The translations under genes were made by a program, and so were the position numbers. A model generated the notes under the pieces. That model was not told the DNA's origin and did no database searches. It saw only the letters and a program-made list of their open reading frames with translations. Below are positions 14,517-21,298 of a DNA stretch of 21,298 nt, piece after piece (positions within the stretch are counted from its first letter, which is position 1; each line of letters opens with the position of its first letter). The DNA is from a virus, in IMG/VR virus record IMGVR_UViG_3300006922_000229, positions 1 to 21,298 of that record, one strand, 5' to 3'.

Positions 14517-16426
14517 AAAAAACAGTAGAAATAAAAGTTGATAGTAAACAAGCAGAAAAAAATCTTAAAGAAATAAACTCAACTATTGACGACCAAAGAG
14601 CAATATTGGTATTGTTAGAGGAAGAATATATAAAAGCAAAAAAAGCCCTTGATGATTATACAAAGTCTGGAAAAGTAAATCTTGCGCAAGAAAAACAATT
14701 AAAACAAGCAGTATCCGAACGTAAAGACGCATTAACTGACCAACGTTTAGGATTGAAAAAATTAGCTGTTGAACAAAGAGCAGCTACAACTTCTGTTAAA
14801 GATTATAGAAAAGAGCAAAAAGAAAATACTAACATTGTAAGGGCTATTGATAAACTTACAGGGGGTTTTGCCACAAAAATAATAAAACTAACAAAGGGGT
14901 TTAAATCAAGTTTAAAAGGAATAAAAGGTTTTGTCGGTGGCTTAAGTGGTGTAAAAAAAGCACTAATCGGAACAGGTATTGGGGCATTAGTTGTTTTAGT
15001 TGGAACACTTGTAGCAAACTTTGATAAAATAAAAGAAAGTCTTTTTGGTATATCTAAGGAAACTAAAAACACAGTAAAATCTGCTGAAAAAACTGCATCA
15101 GCTTCTCAAGAACAATTAGATGCTTTAAATTCAAGTGAAAATATTTTAAGGGCGCAAGGAAAAAGTGAAAAACAAATAAGAGATTTAAAAAAACAACAAA
15201 CAGATGAAACAATTACAGCCCTTGAAGCACAATTAGAAGCGCAAAAAACTGTTAGACAATCACAAATAGACACTGCAAAAAGAAACAAAACAATCCTTGA
15301 GGGAATTTTAAATTTTATAACAGCACCTTTAAAATTATTAACTAAAAGCATAGACAGTATTGGTGCAAAGTTTGGTAAAGATTTTGGTTTAACGGAAAGC
15401 ATTGAAAGTTTTAATGAAGCTGTTGCAGGAAAATTATTTAGTGGAATAGACGAAGAAGGCGATGAAGCTATAAAAGAAACAGAAAAACAACTTTTAAAAT
15501 TAAAAAATGCAAGGGCTAATTTTGAATTACAAGATAAAAAGGACAACGAGAATAAAGCAAAAGAAAAAAGAGATAAAGAGTTAAAAGATGCACAAGAACT
15601 TGAGGATTTAAAAAACAGAATAAGAGAAGCAAGTGCTAATAAAGAAGATGAAAGAAGGGCATTAGAATTACAAAAAATAAAAGAAGAAAACCAAAAACTA
15701 ATAGATGAAGCAAAAGCTAAAGGTTTATTAACAGAAGAATTGCAAACATCTTTAAATGAAAGATTAGCAGCTAAACAAGCGGAATTTGATGAAATTGACA
15801 GACAAAGAAGAGAAGAAAAAAACGCTAAACAATTAGAAGAAACTAAACTACTAAACGAACAACTCGCTACAGCAGAAACAAATTTACAACAAGCTAAAGC
15901 CAATGCAATACAAGGTGGTTTACAAGTTATAGGGACTTTAGCAGGAAAGTCTAAAGCAGTGGCTAAAACATTATTAGTTGTAGAAAAAGGTTTAGCAATA
16001 GCGCAAGTTATTTCAAATGCTGCGAGGGCGATTGCACAAGCGAAAGCAAATTTGGCTGCCACACCTGCTGTTATTGGTTTAGTACCAAACCCTGCTTATG
16101 TAATACAAGCAGCCGCAACTGCTAAAGGCATATTATCAACTAAATTAACCGCAGCCACGTCAGTTGCAACTATTGCTGCACAGGCAATAGCAGGATTAGG
16201 CGGTGGCGGTGGTGGTGGCGGTGCAAGTGTTGGTGGCTTAGGCGGTGGTGCTTCAGCTGAAACACAACCCCCACAATTCAATATTGTAGGTGCAACAGAA
16301 ACAAGCCAATTAGCGGAAGCGGTAGCAGGACAAACACAAGAGCCAGTACAAGCGTATGTTGTAGCTAATGACGTAACAACCGCACAAAGTTTAGAAAACA
16401 ATATTGTTGAGGGTGCGACCCTATAA
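14507..16426 (+). CDS. tail tape measure protein
   Basis: The 639-residue protein has long N-terminal and central coiled coils rich in Lys, Glu and Gln (about 10-110 and 340-470), a hydrophobic segment GIGALVVLVGTLVANFDKIK near 157-176, an Ala-rich hydrophobic region (about 475-545), a Gly-rich linker (about 564-583), and a C-terminus with AYVVANDVTTAQSLENNI. This layout fits the rod that sets siphovirus tail length and later helps DNA cross the inner membrane. At about 0.15 nm per residue it would predict a tail of roughly 95-100 nm. A long antisense ORF here is a composition shadow. Confidence 0.8.
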   Translation: MAIEKTVEIKVDSKQAEKNLKEINSTIDDQRAILVLLEEEYIKAKKALDDYTKSGKVNLAQEKQLKQAVSERKDALTDQRLGLKKLAVEQRAATTSVKDYRKEQKENTNIVRAIDKLTGGFATKIIKLTKGFKSSLKGIKGFVGGLSGVKKALIGTGIGALVVLVGTLVANFDKIKESLFGISKETKNTVKSAEKTASASQEQLDALNSSENILRAQGKSEKQIRDLKKQQTDETITALEAQLEAQKTVRQSQIDTAKRNKTILEGILNFITAPLKLLTKSIDSIGAKFGKDFGLTESIESFNEAVAGKLFSGIDEEGDEAIKETEKQLLKLKNARANFELQDKKDNENKAKEKRDKELKDAQELEDLKNRIREASANKEDERRALELQKIKEENQKLIDEAKAKGLLTEELQTSLNERLAAKQAEFDEIDRQRREEKNAKQLEETKLLNEQLATAETNLQQAKANAIQGGLQVIGTLAGKSKAVAKTLLVVEKGLAIAQVISNAARAIAQAKANLAATPAVIGLVPNPAYVIQAAATAKGILSTKLTAATSVATIAAQAIAGLGGGGGGGGASVGGLGGGASAETQPPQFNIVGATETSQLAEAVAGQTQEPVQAYVVANDVTTAQSLENNIVEGATL

Positions 16427-16428
16427 AT

Positions 16429-16460
16429 ACAAAAATAATTAAAAAACATTATATAATAAT
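16429..16460 (+). promoter_or_regulatory. late promoter-like element, copy C
   Basis: ACAAAAATAATT at 16429-16440, then ATTATATAATAAT at 16448-16460, ending directly at the ATG at 16461. Spacing is the same as copies D and E; one core base differs (TATAATAAT for TATATTAAT). It sits between the tape measure and the protease gene. Confidence 0.6.
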
Positions 16461-17507
16461 ATGCGAATAGTAGAACTAATTTTAGACGAAGAACAAGAAA
16501 TAGGTATTGAAGCTATTAGCGTAGTGGAAAACCCTGCAATAGAGGAAGATTTTATAGCTTTAAAAAGCCAAGAATTTAAACTTGCAGAGGTAGACAAAGA
16601 AAAGCGTATTTTAATGGGTGCTTTATTGATACCTAACAAGCCCATATACAGACGTAATGGCGAAGATGAGTATTATATATATTTTTCAAAAGATACGGTC
16701 TTAAAAGCGTCACAAATGTACCTTATGCAAGGTAAACAAAACAACTCAACCTTAGAACACCAATACGAAATAAACGGACTATCATTAGTAGAGAGTTGGA
16801 TAGTAGAGGACAAGGTACACGACAAAAGCGTAAAATACGGAATGGATTTACCTTTAGGAACGTGGGTTGGAAGTGTTAAGGTTAATAACGAACAAATTTG
16901 GAATGAGTTTGTTAAGACAGGCAAAGTAAAAGGTTTTAGTATAGAGGGGTATTTTGCTGATAAGATGGAACGCCCACAGGAAAAAATAAACGACTTTAGT
17001 AGTGATGAACTATTAAAAGAAATAGACCAAGACGAAGCGGAGTATTTACTTAGCGAGATACGAGCCATCATAAAAAACGATAAGCGAGTAAAGGGTGGTA
17101 AGAAGATGATACTTGAAAGCTACACCGATTATCCAAGTGGCGTAAAGAACAACGCAAAGCGAGGTTTAGAACTTAACGAAAAGGTAAACAACAAATGTGC
17201 AACCCAAGTAGGAAAAGTTAGGGCGCAACAATTAGCACAGGGCAAACCTATTAGCGTAGAAACTATTAAGCGTATGTATTCTTATTTGTCAAGAGCAGAG
17301 GAATATTACGATGAAAGCGACACGACTGCTTGTGGTACTATCTCTTATTTATTATGGGGTGGTAAGGCAGGTAAACGTTGGGCATTAAGCAAACTAAAAG
17401 AGTTAGACCTTATAGACCTTAAAGCACCTTGTCAAGCAGGATATGAGCAGTACGGAATGAAAATGAAAAACGGTAGATTAGTACCTAATTGTATTCCTAT
17501 TAAATGA
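16461..17507 (+). CDS. XkdF-like prohead protease with C-terminal extra domain
   Basis: The 348-residue protein has an N-terminal XkdF/S78-like serine protease domain: VVENPAIEEDFIAL (21-34), ILMGALLIPNKPIYRR (50-65), H100 in NSTLEHQ, VESWIVED (110-117), and S160 in KGFSIEG. H100 and S160 are the likely catalytic pair. It would cleave scaffold and capsid during head maturation. From about residue 212 a second conserved domain follows (NAKRGLELNEK, CATQVGKVRAQQ, RMYSYLSRAEEYY, ACGTISYLLWGG), ending in a Cys-containing tail (PCQAGYEQYGM, PNCIPIK). That fusion is common in flavobacterial phages; its role is unknown to me. Confidence 0.8.
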   Translation: MRIVELILDEEQEIGIEAISVVENPAIEEDFIALKSQEFKLAEVDKEKRILMGALLIPNKPIYRRNGEDEYYIYFSKDTVLKASQMYLMQGKQNNSTLEHQYEINGLSLVESWIVEDKVHDKSVKYGMDLPLGTWVGSVKVNNEQIWNEFVKTGKVKGFSIEGYFADKMERPQEKINDFSSDELLKEIDQDEAEYLLSEIRAIIKNDKRVKGGKKMILESYTDYPSGVKNNAKRGLELNEKVNNKCATQVGKVRAQQLAQGKPISVETIKRMYSYLSRAEEYYDESDTTACGTISYLLWGGKAGKRWALSKLKELDLIDLKAPCQAGYEQYGMKMKNGRLVPNCIPIK

Positions 17508-17632
17508 GAAAAGTAGCGGTTAAAATAGAACGCAAAAGAGTAAGACGTAAAGGCATACACGCTAAAAGCAAAACAAGTCAATTAAAGTCAAGTAAGAACT
17601 ATAAGAAACTAAATAGGGGACAGGGCAAATGA
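17504..17632 (+). CDS. 42-residue highly basic protein
   Basis: The ORF starts at the ATGA overlap with the protease gene. It is very rich in Lys and Arg (RKRVRRKGIHAKSKTSQLKS, then SKNYKKLNRGQGK) with almost no acidic residue. A similar small basic protein recurs at this place in flavobacterial phages. It probably binds DNA or RNA, or an acidic partner such as the scaffold; nothing more can be shown. The next ATG overlaps its stop by 4 bases. Confidence 0.65.
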   Translation: MRKVAVKIERKRVRRKGIHAKSKTSQLKSSKNYKKLNRGQGK

Positions 17633-17841
17633 GATTTAAAAAATTCTTTACACCAAGTAGAACAAGTCCAAAAGGTGGACGTAGGGCTTGTCTATGTGAG
17701 GACAACACCTACTCTATTAAATGTTGTGATGGTAGTTTAAGGGCGCAAGGCATAGGTACGACAACAAAACAATTTAATTACTTGTTACAAGAAAACACAA
17801 GTTTTATATTACAAGAAAATAACAGTAAAATTATTTTATAA
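17629..17841 (+). CDS. small Cys-rich phage protein with a C-terminal hairpin-like tag
   Basis: The 70-residue protein has a basic N-terminus, then RRACLCEDNTYSIKCCDGSL (18-37) with C21, C23, C32 and C33, a possible metal-binding cluster, followed by RAQGIG. The C-terminal about 20 residues YLLQENTSFILQENNSKIIL form a duplicated (L/I)LQEN repeat similar to the tag at the end of the 880-residue tail protein. The Cys-cluster family recurs in flavobacterial phages; function unknown. The next ATG shares one base with its stop. Confidence 0.65.
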   Translation: MRFKKFFTPSRTSPKGGRRACLCEDNTYSIKCCDGSLRAQGIGTTTKQFNYLLQENTSFILQENNSKIIL

Positions 17842-18290
17842 TGTCAGATAAAAAAATTACACAATTAGACAATACAGCCGCTTTAGATGGTACAGAAAAT
17901 TTAGTATTTGTACAAAGTGATATTACTAAAAAAGGTACAGTAAACGATATTATAAATTATTTAGTACCTACACACATAACTGTATCAAGTGGACAAACTG
18001 TAAACCTTTCGGATAGTCAATACGCTAACATTAAACTTGTAAGACTAACGTGGAGTGGTGGCGCAGGAAATATGACACTTAATTTACCAAGCGCATCGGA
18101 CAACACAAATAGAGCAATAAGATTTATTTCAAACGGTGGTTTTAACACAAACACAAGGGTTTATTTAACACCAAGCGGTGGCGATACATTAGATGGCTCA
18201 ACTAATTACTATGAAATAAACAAAGAATACGAGGGAATATATGTTTGGAGTGATGGTACGGAGTGGTTTATAATTCAGAAAAAAGCATAA
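17841..18290 (+). CDS. small structural protein, fibre or capsid decoration-like
   Basis: The 149-residue protein starts with KKITQLDNTAALDGTENLVF and KKGTVNDIINYL. This ITQL...FVQ...TKK.T..DI pattern is typical of the N-terminal attachment domain of phage fibre and decoration proteins. The rest is beta-rich, with LTWSGGAGNMTLNLPS and YLTPSGGDTLDGS, ending in WSDGTEWFIIQ, a strand layout like small fibre heads. It lies between the Cys-rich protein and the scaffold, so it probably ends up in the virion. Confidence 0.55.
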   Translation: MSDKKITQLDNTAALDGTENLVFVQSDITKKGTVNDIINYLVPTHITVSSGQTVNLSDSQYANIKLVRLTWSGGAGNMTLNLPSASDNTNRAIRFISNGGFNTNTRVYLTPSGGDTLDGSTNYYEINKEYEGIYVWSDGTEWFIIQKKA

Positions 18291-18296
18291 CAAAAT

Positions 18297-18328
18297 ACAA
18301 AATTAATTTTTAACCATTATATATTAAT
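18297..18328 (+). promoter_or_regulatory. late promoter-like element, copy D
   Basis: ACAAAATTAATT at 18297-18308, then ATTATATATTAAT at 18316-18328, ending directly at the ATG at 18329. It is one of the best copies, in front of the scaffold and major capsid genes, which need the highest late expression. Confidence 0.7.
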
Positions 18329-18955
18329 ATGAACACGAACGATATGATTAGTAAAATCAAAGAAGTTCTAAACCTTAGCGAAGAAGTTAAGTTAGAACAA
18401 CAAGCGTTAGAAAACGGTACTGTATTAGAAGCAGAAGCGTTTGAGAGTGGCAATGAAGTATTTATTGTTACCGAAGATGAAAAAGTAGCTGTTCCTGTTG
18501 GCGAATACCAATTAGAGGACGGACGTATTTTAGTAGTAGCCGAAGAGGGATTGATTGCAGAAATTAAAACCGAAGAAGCGGAAGAAGAAACCGAAGAAGT
18601 AGAAGCAACGGAAGATGTGGAACTTGAAGAGAAAGAAGAAGAAAAAGAGGTTTATGCTACTAAAGAGGAATTAGCTGAGGTTAAGTCAATGCTTGAAGAA
18701 ATTAAGTCAATGTTAGAGCCAAAAGAGGATTTAAGCGCAGACGAATTAGGAAACCTTATGACCGAGGAACTTTGCAAACACGACAAAGTGGAACTAAGCG
18801 AAGTGCCAGAAGAAGTACAGGAAGAACTAAACCAACCTGCTGCTGAGCCAATTCAAGCTAACCCAGAAACAAAACAAAACCTATCTAAATTCAATATCTC
18901 ACAAAACAGAAGAATGAGTACATTGGATAGAGTAATGGCAAAATTTAATAATTAA
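18329..18955 (+). CDS. capsid scaffold protein
   Basis: The 208-residue protein is very acidic: an N-terminal segment with VAVPVGEYQLEDGRILVV (53-70), a Glu-rich stretch at 82-108, a short coiled coil at about 111-131 with the repeat KSMLEE-I-KSMLE, and a C-terminal basic tail (NRRMSTLDRVMAKFNN) likely to contact the coat protein. Composition, size and position directly before the major capsid gene fit a scaffold that guides prohead assembly and is then removed, probably by the XkdF-like protease upstream. 23 bases separate it from the capsid gene, without a promoter motif in between, so the two are probably co-transcribed. Confidence 0.75.
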   Translation: MNTNDMISKIKEVLNLSEEVKLEQQALENGTVLEAEAFESGNEVFIVTEDEKVAVPVGEYQLEDGRILVVAEEGLIAEIKTEEAEEETEEVEATEDVELEEKEEEKEVYATKEELAEVKSMLEEIKSMLEPKEDLSADELGNLMTEELCKHDKVELSEVPEEVQEELNQPAAEPIQANPETKQNLSKFNISQNRRMSTLDRVMAKFNN

Positions 18956-18978
18956 TAAACAACTAAAAACTAAATAAA

Positions 18979-19914
18979 ATGAGTGTAAACATTGTATCAT
19001 CAAGTTATAGCGGGGAATTCAGCGGCAAATATATAGCCGCAGCGCTTCTCTCGGCTGACACATTAGACAAAGGGCTAATTACAATTATGCCTAACGTTAA
19101 GTTTAAGTCTGTAATCAAAAAGGCTTCAACTGACGACATCGTAAAAGACGCTACTTGCGACTTTCAAACTGGACAAGGGACTTTAACTCTTGAAGAAAAA
19201 ATCCTTCAACCAGAGGAATTTCAAGTAAACCTCGACATTTGTAAGAAAGATTTGCATAGCGATTGGGAAGCTGCTCAAATGGGATATTCTGCATTTGACA
19301 ACCTACCTGCAAACTTTTCTGATTTTGTATTGGCTCACGTTGCTGCAAAAGTAGCTGACCGTACAGAAAGAAACATTTGGTCTGGAGATACTGGAACTTC
19401 TGGACAATTCGACGGATTTGCTACATTGTTAGCTGCCGATGGCGATTTACCTGCAGGACAAGACATTGTTGGTACTGCTGTAACGGCTGCAAACGTTGTT
19501 GATGAATTAGGCGATGTTGTAGATGCTATTCCTACTGCTGTTTACGGAAGTGATGACTTAGTAATTTACGCTGCTTCTAATGTTATTCGTGCATATACTC
19601 GTGCATTAGGTGGTTTTCAATCTGGTGGACAAGGTGCTGCAGGTTATGAAAACAAAGGAAACAACCAATCTTTAGGGTCTTTATTCTTTGATGGTATTCC
19701 TGTTGTTCCTGCTCGTGGTGCTGCTGACGATATGATTATCGCTGCTGAAAAATCTAACTTATTCTTTGGTACAGGTATCTTAAATGACCTTAACGAAGTA
19801 AGAGTTATTGATATGGCTGAAACTGACGGAAGCCAAAACGTTCGTGTAGTGATGAGATTTACAGCAGGTGTACAATACGCCCAAGTATCTGACATTGTTT
19901 ACAGAACTGTATAA
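18979..19914 (+). CDS. major capsid protein (HK97-fold expected)
   Basis: The 311-residue protein starts MSVNIVSSSYSGEFSGKYIAAALL and continues with LDKGLITIMPNVK, the pattern of coat proteins in Bacteroidota phages. The size is right for an HK97-fold coat without a delta domain. Codon use differs clearly from its neighbours: GCT, GTT, GGT, TCT, GAC and AAC are preferred, as in highly expressed flavobacterial genes. It follows the scaffold and is followed by a strong terminator, both typical for the main coat gene. Confidence 0.8.
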   Translation: MSVNIVSSSYSGEFSGKYIAAALLSADTLDKGLITIMPNVKFKSVIKKASTDDIVKDATCDFQTGQGTLTLEEKILQPEEFQVNLDICKKDLHSDWEAAQMGYSAFDNLPANFSDFVLAHVAAKVADRTERNIWSGDTGTSGQFDGFATLLAADGDLPAGQDIVGTAVTAANVVDELGDVVDAIPTAVYGSDDLVIYAASNVIRAYTRALGGFQSGGQGAAGYENKGNNQSLGSLFFDGIPVVPARGAADDMIIAAEKSNLFFGTGILNDLNEVRVIDMAETDGSQNVRVVMRFTAGVQYAQVSDIVYRTV

Positions 19915-19934
19915 TAATTAATTAATCAACGTAG

Positions 19935-19965
19935 AAAGGGGTGGGGGATTGCCCTACCCTTTTTT
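19935..19965 (+). terminator. Rho-independent terminator after the major capsid gene
   Basis: AAAGGG (19935-19940) pairs with CCCTTT (about 19957-19962). Inside it, after a bulged G, TGGGG pairs with the CCCTA stretch through one G-U pair around a GATTG loop, and a T tract follows. It insulates the capsid transcript from the next gene, which therefore needs its own promoter. Confidence 0.8.
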
Positions 19966-19986
19966 ATTTAAAAACATTTTAAAAAT
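19964..19986 (+). promoter_or_regulatory. degenerate late promoter-like element (copy F)
   Basis: TTATTTAAAAACATTTTAAAAAT ends at the ATG at 19987. The left half is nearly identical to that of copy B (TTATTTAAAAACG), but the core is TTTTAAAAAT instead of TTTATATATT. Because a terminator lies directly upstream, some promoter must lie here, which makes the weak match more credible. Confidence 0.35.
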
Positions 19987-20514
19987 ATGGCTTGTTCATT
20001 AACTACAGGAAGAAAAGTACCTTGCAAAAGCGCAGTAGGTGGTATTAAAACTATTTACTTTGCTGATTTTGGTACTCTTGGCGATGCAACCATCGCTGCA
20101 GGGGAAATTACTGCATTAGCAGGGTCGCCTACTTGGTTTCAATTTGATGTTAAGGGTAATTCTTCTTTAGAAACTGCTATCAATTCTTCAAGAGAGAATG
20201 GTACTACTTTCTATGAGAGTACACTTAACCTAACTTTGACCTTCCAAGACAAAGCGACACAAGAGGAACTTAAACTAATTGCACACGCAAGACCGCACAT
20301 TGCTATTGAGGACTATAACGGAAACTATTTCCTTATGGGCTTAGAACACGGTGCTGATGTAAACGGTGGAACTATCGTTACAGGTGCAGCTATGGGGGAT
20401 TTAACAGGATATACAATTACAGCGGTTGCACAGGAAACTGCGCCACCTTATTTTGTAACAGCTTCTGTTATCACCGATGATGCTTCTGCAACACAGATTG
20501 ACCCAACTGCATAA
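19987..20514 (+). CDS. probable major tail (tube) protein
   Basis: The 175-residue protein starts MACSLTTGRKVPCKSAVGG, then KTIYFADFG. The middle has ENGTTFYESTLNLTLTFQDK, then HARPHIAIEDYNGNYFLMG, and GADVNGGTIVTG followed by GDLTGYTITAVAQE, a strand order that resembles phage tail tube proteins. It uses the same high-expression codons as the capsid gene and has its own terminators on both sides, as expected for a second very abundant virion protein. A second capsid or decoration role is the main alternative. Confidence 0.65.
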   Translation: MACSLTTGRKVPCKSAVGGIKTIYFADFGTLGDATIAAGEITALAGSPTWFQFDVKGNSSLETAINSSRENGTTFYESTLNLTLTFQDKATQEELKLIAHARPHIAIEDYNGNYFLMGLEHGADVNGGTIVTGAAMGDLTGYTITAVAQETAPPYFVTASVITDDASATQIDPTA

Positions 20515-20533
20515 CAATTTAGGGTTTTAAATT

Positions 20534-20565
20534 AAAGGGTTATCTTTTTAGGTAGCCCTTTTTTT
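20534..20565 (+). terminator. Rho-independent terminator after the tail tube gene
   Basis: AAAGGGTTATC (20534-20544) pairs with GGTAGCCCTTT (20551-20561) with two G-U pairs around a TTTTTA loop, followed by a T tract to 20565. This isolates the tail tube gene as its own transcription unit. Confidence 0.8.
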
Positions 20566-20578
20566 ATACCCATACAAT

Positions 20579-20610
20579 ACAAAATAAATTAGTTTTGTTT
20601 ATATATTAAT
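20579..20610 (+). promoter_or_regulatory. late promoter-like element, copy E
   Basis: ACAAAATAAATT at 20579-20590, then TTTATATATTAAT at 20598-20610, ending directly at the ATG at 20611. The core is the same as in copy B. It lies just after a terminator, so a promoter is required here, which supports reading the motif as a promoter. Confidence 0.7.
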
Positions 20611-20961
20611 ATGAAGCTAATAACTACAAGCGGTAATAAGACCTTTAAGATAATACCAAGACAATATATTGAGGGTGCAATTACTGTAAATTTAACAAGT
20701 GAAAGCACAGGGTCTAACGTAAGTGTAACACCAACTGCAACTACTGATAAAAACTATATGAGTTTTGATGCGGTTTTTGGTACATTAACAGAGGGCGATT
20801 TTTACATATTAGAAGTTAAGAACGGAAGTGCAGTAATATACAAGGATAAGGTATTTTGCACAGACCAAACAATAAACCAAACTAACAACGATTACTACTC
20901 TATCAATAATGGCGAGTATGTACAAGAAGATAGTTTTGATAACGATTACATTATATTATGA
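20611..20961 (+). CDS. small conserved phage structural protein
   Basis: The 116-residue beta-rich protein contains KTFKIIPRQYIEGAITVNLT in the N-terminal half, FGTLTEGDFYILEV and VIYKDKVFCTDQ in the middle, and a Asn/Tyr-rich C-terminus ending SFDNDYIIL. I recall this family from the head region of flavobacterial phages. The role is unknown; a minor head or connector protein is plausible because it overlaps the portal gene by ATGA. The ending resembles the (I/L)IL ends of the tag-bearing proteins at 11734 and 17629. Confidence 0.6.
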   Translation: MKLITTSGNKTFKIIPRQYIEGAITVNLTSESTGSNVSVTPTATTDKNYMSFDAVFGTLTEGDFYILEVKNGSAVIYKDKVFCTDQTINQTNNDYYSINNGEYVQEDSFDNDYIIL

Positions 20962-21298
20962 ATGATTTAAGAGTAGTTAATTTAAGCACTTATACAAGCC
21001 CAGAGATTGTAGAAAAATCAAATAAAGAGTGGGTTGCGTATGGTACTGATAACAATTATTTTAGTTATCTAATAGACCGTTACAATGGTAGCCCAACAAA
21101 CAACGCTATTATTAACGGAATTAGTGAAATGATATATGGCAAAGGTTTAGATGCTTTAGACAGCAACAAAAAGCCAGAGGCGTATGCTAAAATGATGACT
21201 TTATTTCACAAGGATTGTGTTCGCAAATTGTGTTACGACCTTAAACTTATGGGTCAATGCTCTATGCAAGTTATATACTCAAAAGACCGCAAGACTGT
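20958..21298 (+). CDS. portal protein, N-terminal part (runs off the window)
   Basis: The first 113 codons of an open frame start at the ATGA overlap with the previous gene. They include EWVAYGTDNNYFSYLIDRY, then SPTNNAIINGISEMIYGKGL, the usual N-terminus of flavobacterial phage portal proteins, and QCSMQVIYSKD at the visible end. The portal is the dodecameric channel through which terminase packages DNA. It is unusual that it lies more than 12 kb from the terminase genes, after capsid and tail genes. Confidence 0.8.
   Translation, partial: MNDLRVVNLSTYTSPEIVEKSNKEWVAYGTDNNYFSYLIDRYNGSPTNNAIINGISEMIYGKGLDALDSNKKPEAYAKMMTLFHKDCVRKLCYDLKLMGQCSMQVIYSKDRKT

Noticed and set aside
15106-16062. 318-residue antisense ORF opposite the tape measure gene
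   Set aside because: Lys/Glu/Ala-rich coiled-coil coding on the + strand removes stop codons on the other strand. The translation is a Ser/Phe/Cys/Leu-rich sequence without a recognisable domain, and no promoter points that way.
16198-16256. GGT/GGC-rich repeat resembling a simple-sequence or CRISPR-like array
   Set aside because: It encodes the Gly-rich linker of the tape measure protein in frame; there are no constant repeats or spacers.
1-21298. tRNA genes, CRISPR arrays, insertion sequences, integrase or attachment sites
   Set aside because: Reading both strands by eye I found no cloverleaf-like tRNA, no spaced repeats, no transposase or integrase motifs. The whole window is accounted for by closely packed + strand phage genes, although a tool-based tRNA scan was not possible.

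Overview
The window looks like about 21 kb of a tailed phage (long non-contractile tail, siphovirus type) that infects a member of the Bacteroidota, most likely a flavobacterium. The DNA is very AT-rich and start codons lack Shine-Dalgarno sequences. One intergenic promoter fits the Bacteroidota TTTG-N19-TAnnTTTG consensus, and nearly all the structural proteins resemble families I know from flavobacterial phages. All genes lie on the + strand, mostly with ATGA, 1-bp or short overlaps. No integrase, lysis gene, polymerase or tRNA is visible, so this is only part of a genome.

Layout. (1) 1-253: a perfect 88-bp inverted repeat whose right arm encodes the C-terminal end of a probable single-stranded DNA-binding protein, followed by a strong terminator. 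(2) 254-2828: early operon with a RepA/DnaB-like ATPase, a PD-(D/E)XK-like nuclease, a phage sigma factor, two small Cys-containing proteins and a second PD-(D/E)XK-like protein. (3) 2829-7354: a second early block behind a host-type promoter. It holds small proteins (one membrane, one coiled-coil, two zinc-ribbon-like), a RecE/Cas4-type exonuclease, a DUF3310 protein, a Mom-like DNA modification enzyme, a protein resembling the DnaA DNA-binding domain, and a DNA methyltransferase. (4) 7352-21298: late block with small and large terminase, a tail assembly chaperone that seems to be extended by a -1 ribosomal frameshift, tail completion proteins, two large tail proteins, tape measure, prohead protease, small basic and Cys-rich proteins, a fibre or decoration-like protein, scaffold, major capsid protein, probable tail tube, a small structural protein, and the start of the portal gene, which is cut by the window end.

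The most interesting signal is a repeated bipartite AT-rich element: an ACAAAAnnAATT-like box, then after a fixed distance TTATATATTAAT. It occurs five times, plus one degenerate copy, and every copy sits just upstream of a late-block gene. It does not match the host consensus. Because the early operon encodes an ECF-like sigma factor, I infer that the phage sigma factor recognises these elements as late promoters. In three of the five the element ends directly at the ATG, so the transcripts could be leaderless or nearly so. Other points of note are the hidden -1 frameshift at a T9 run, the Mom-like gene close to a methyltransferase, and a short C-terminal tag motif shared by two or three virion proteins.
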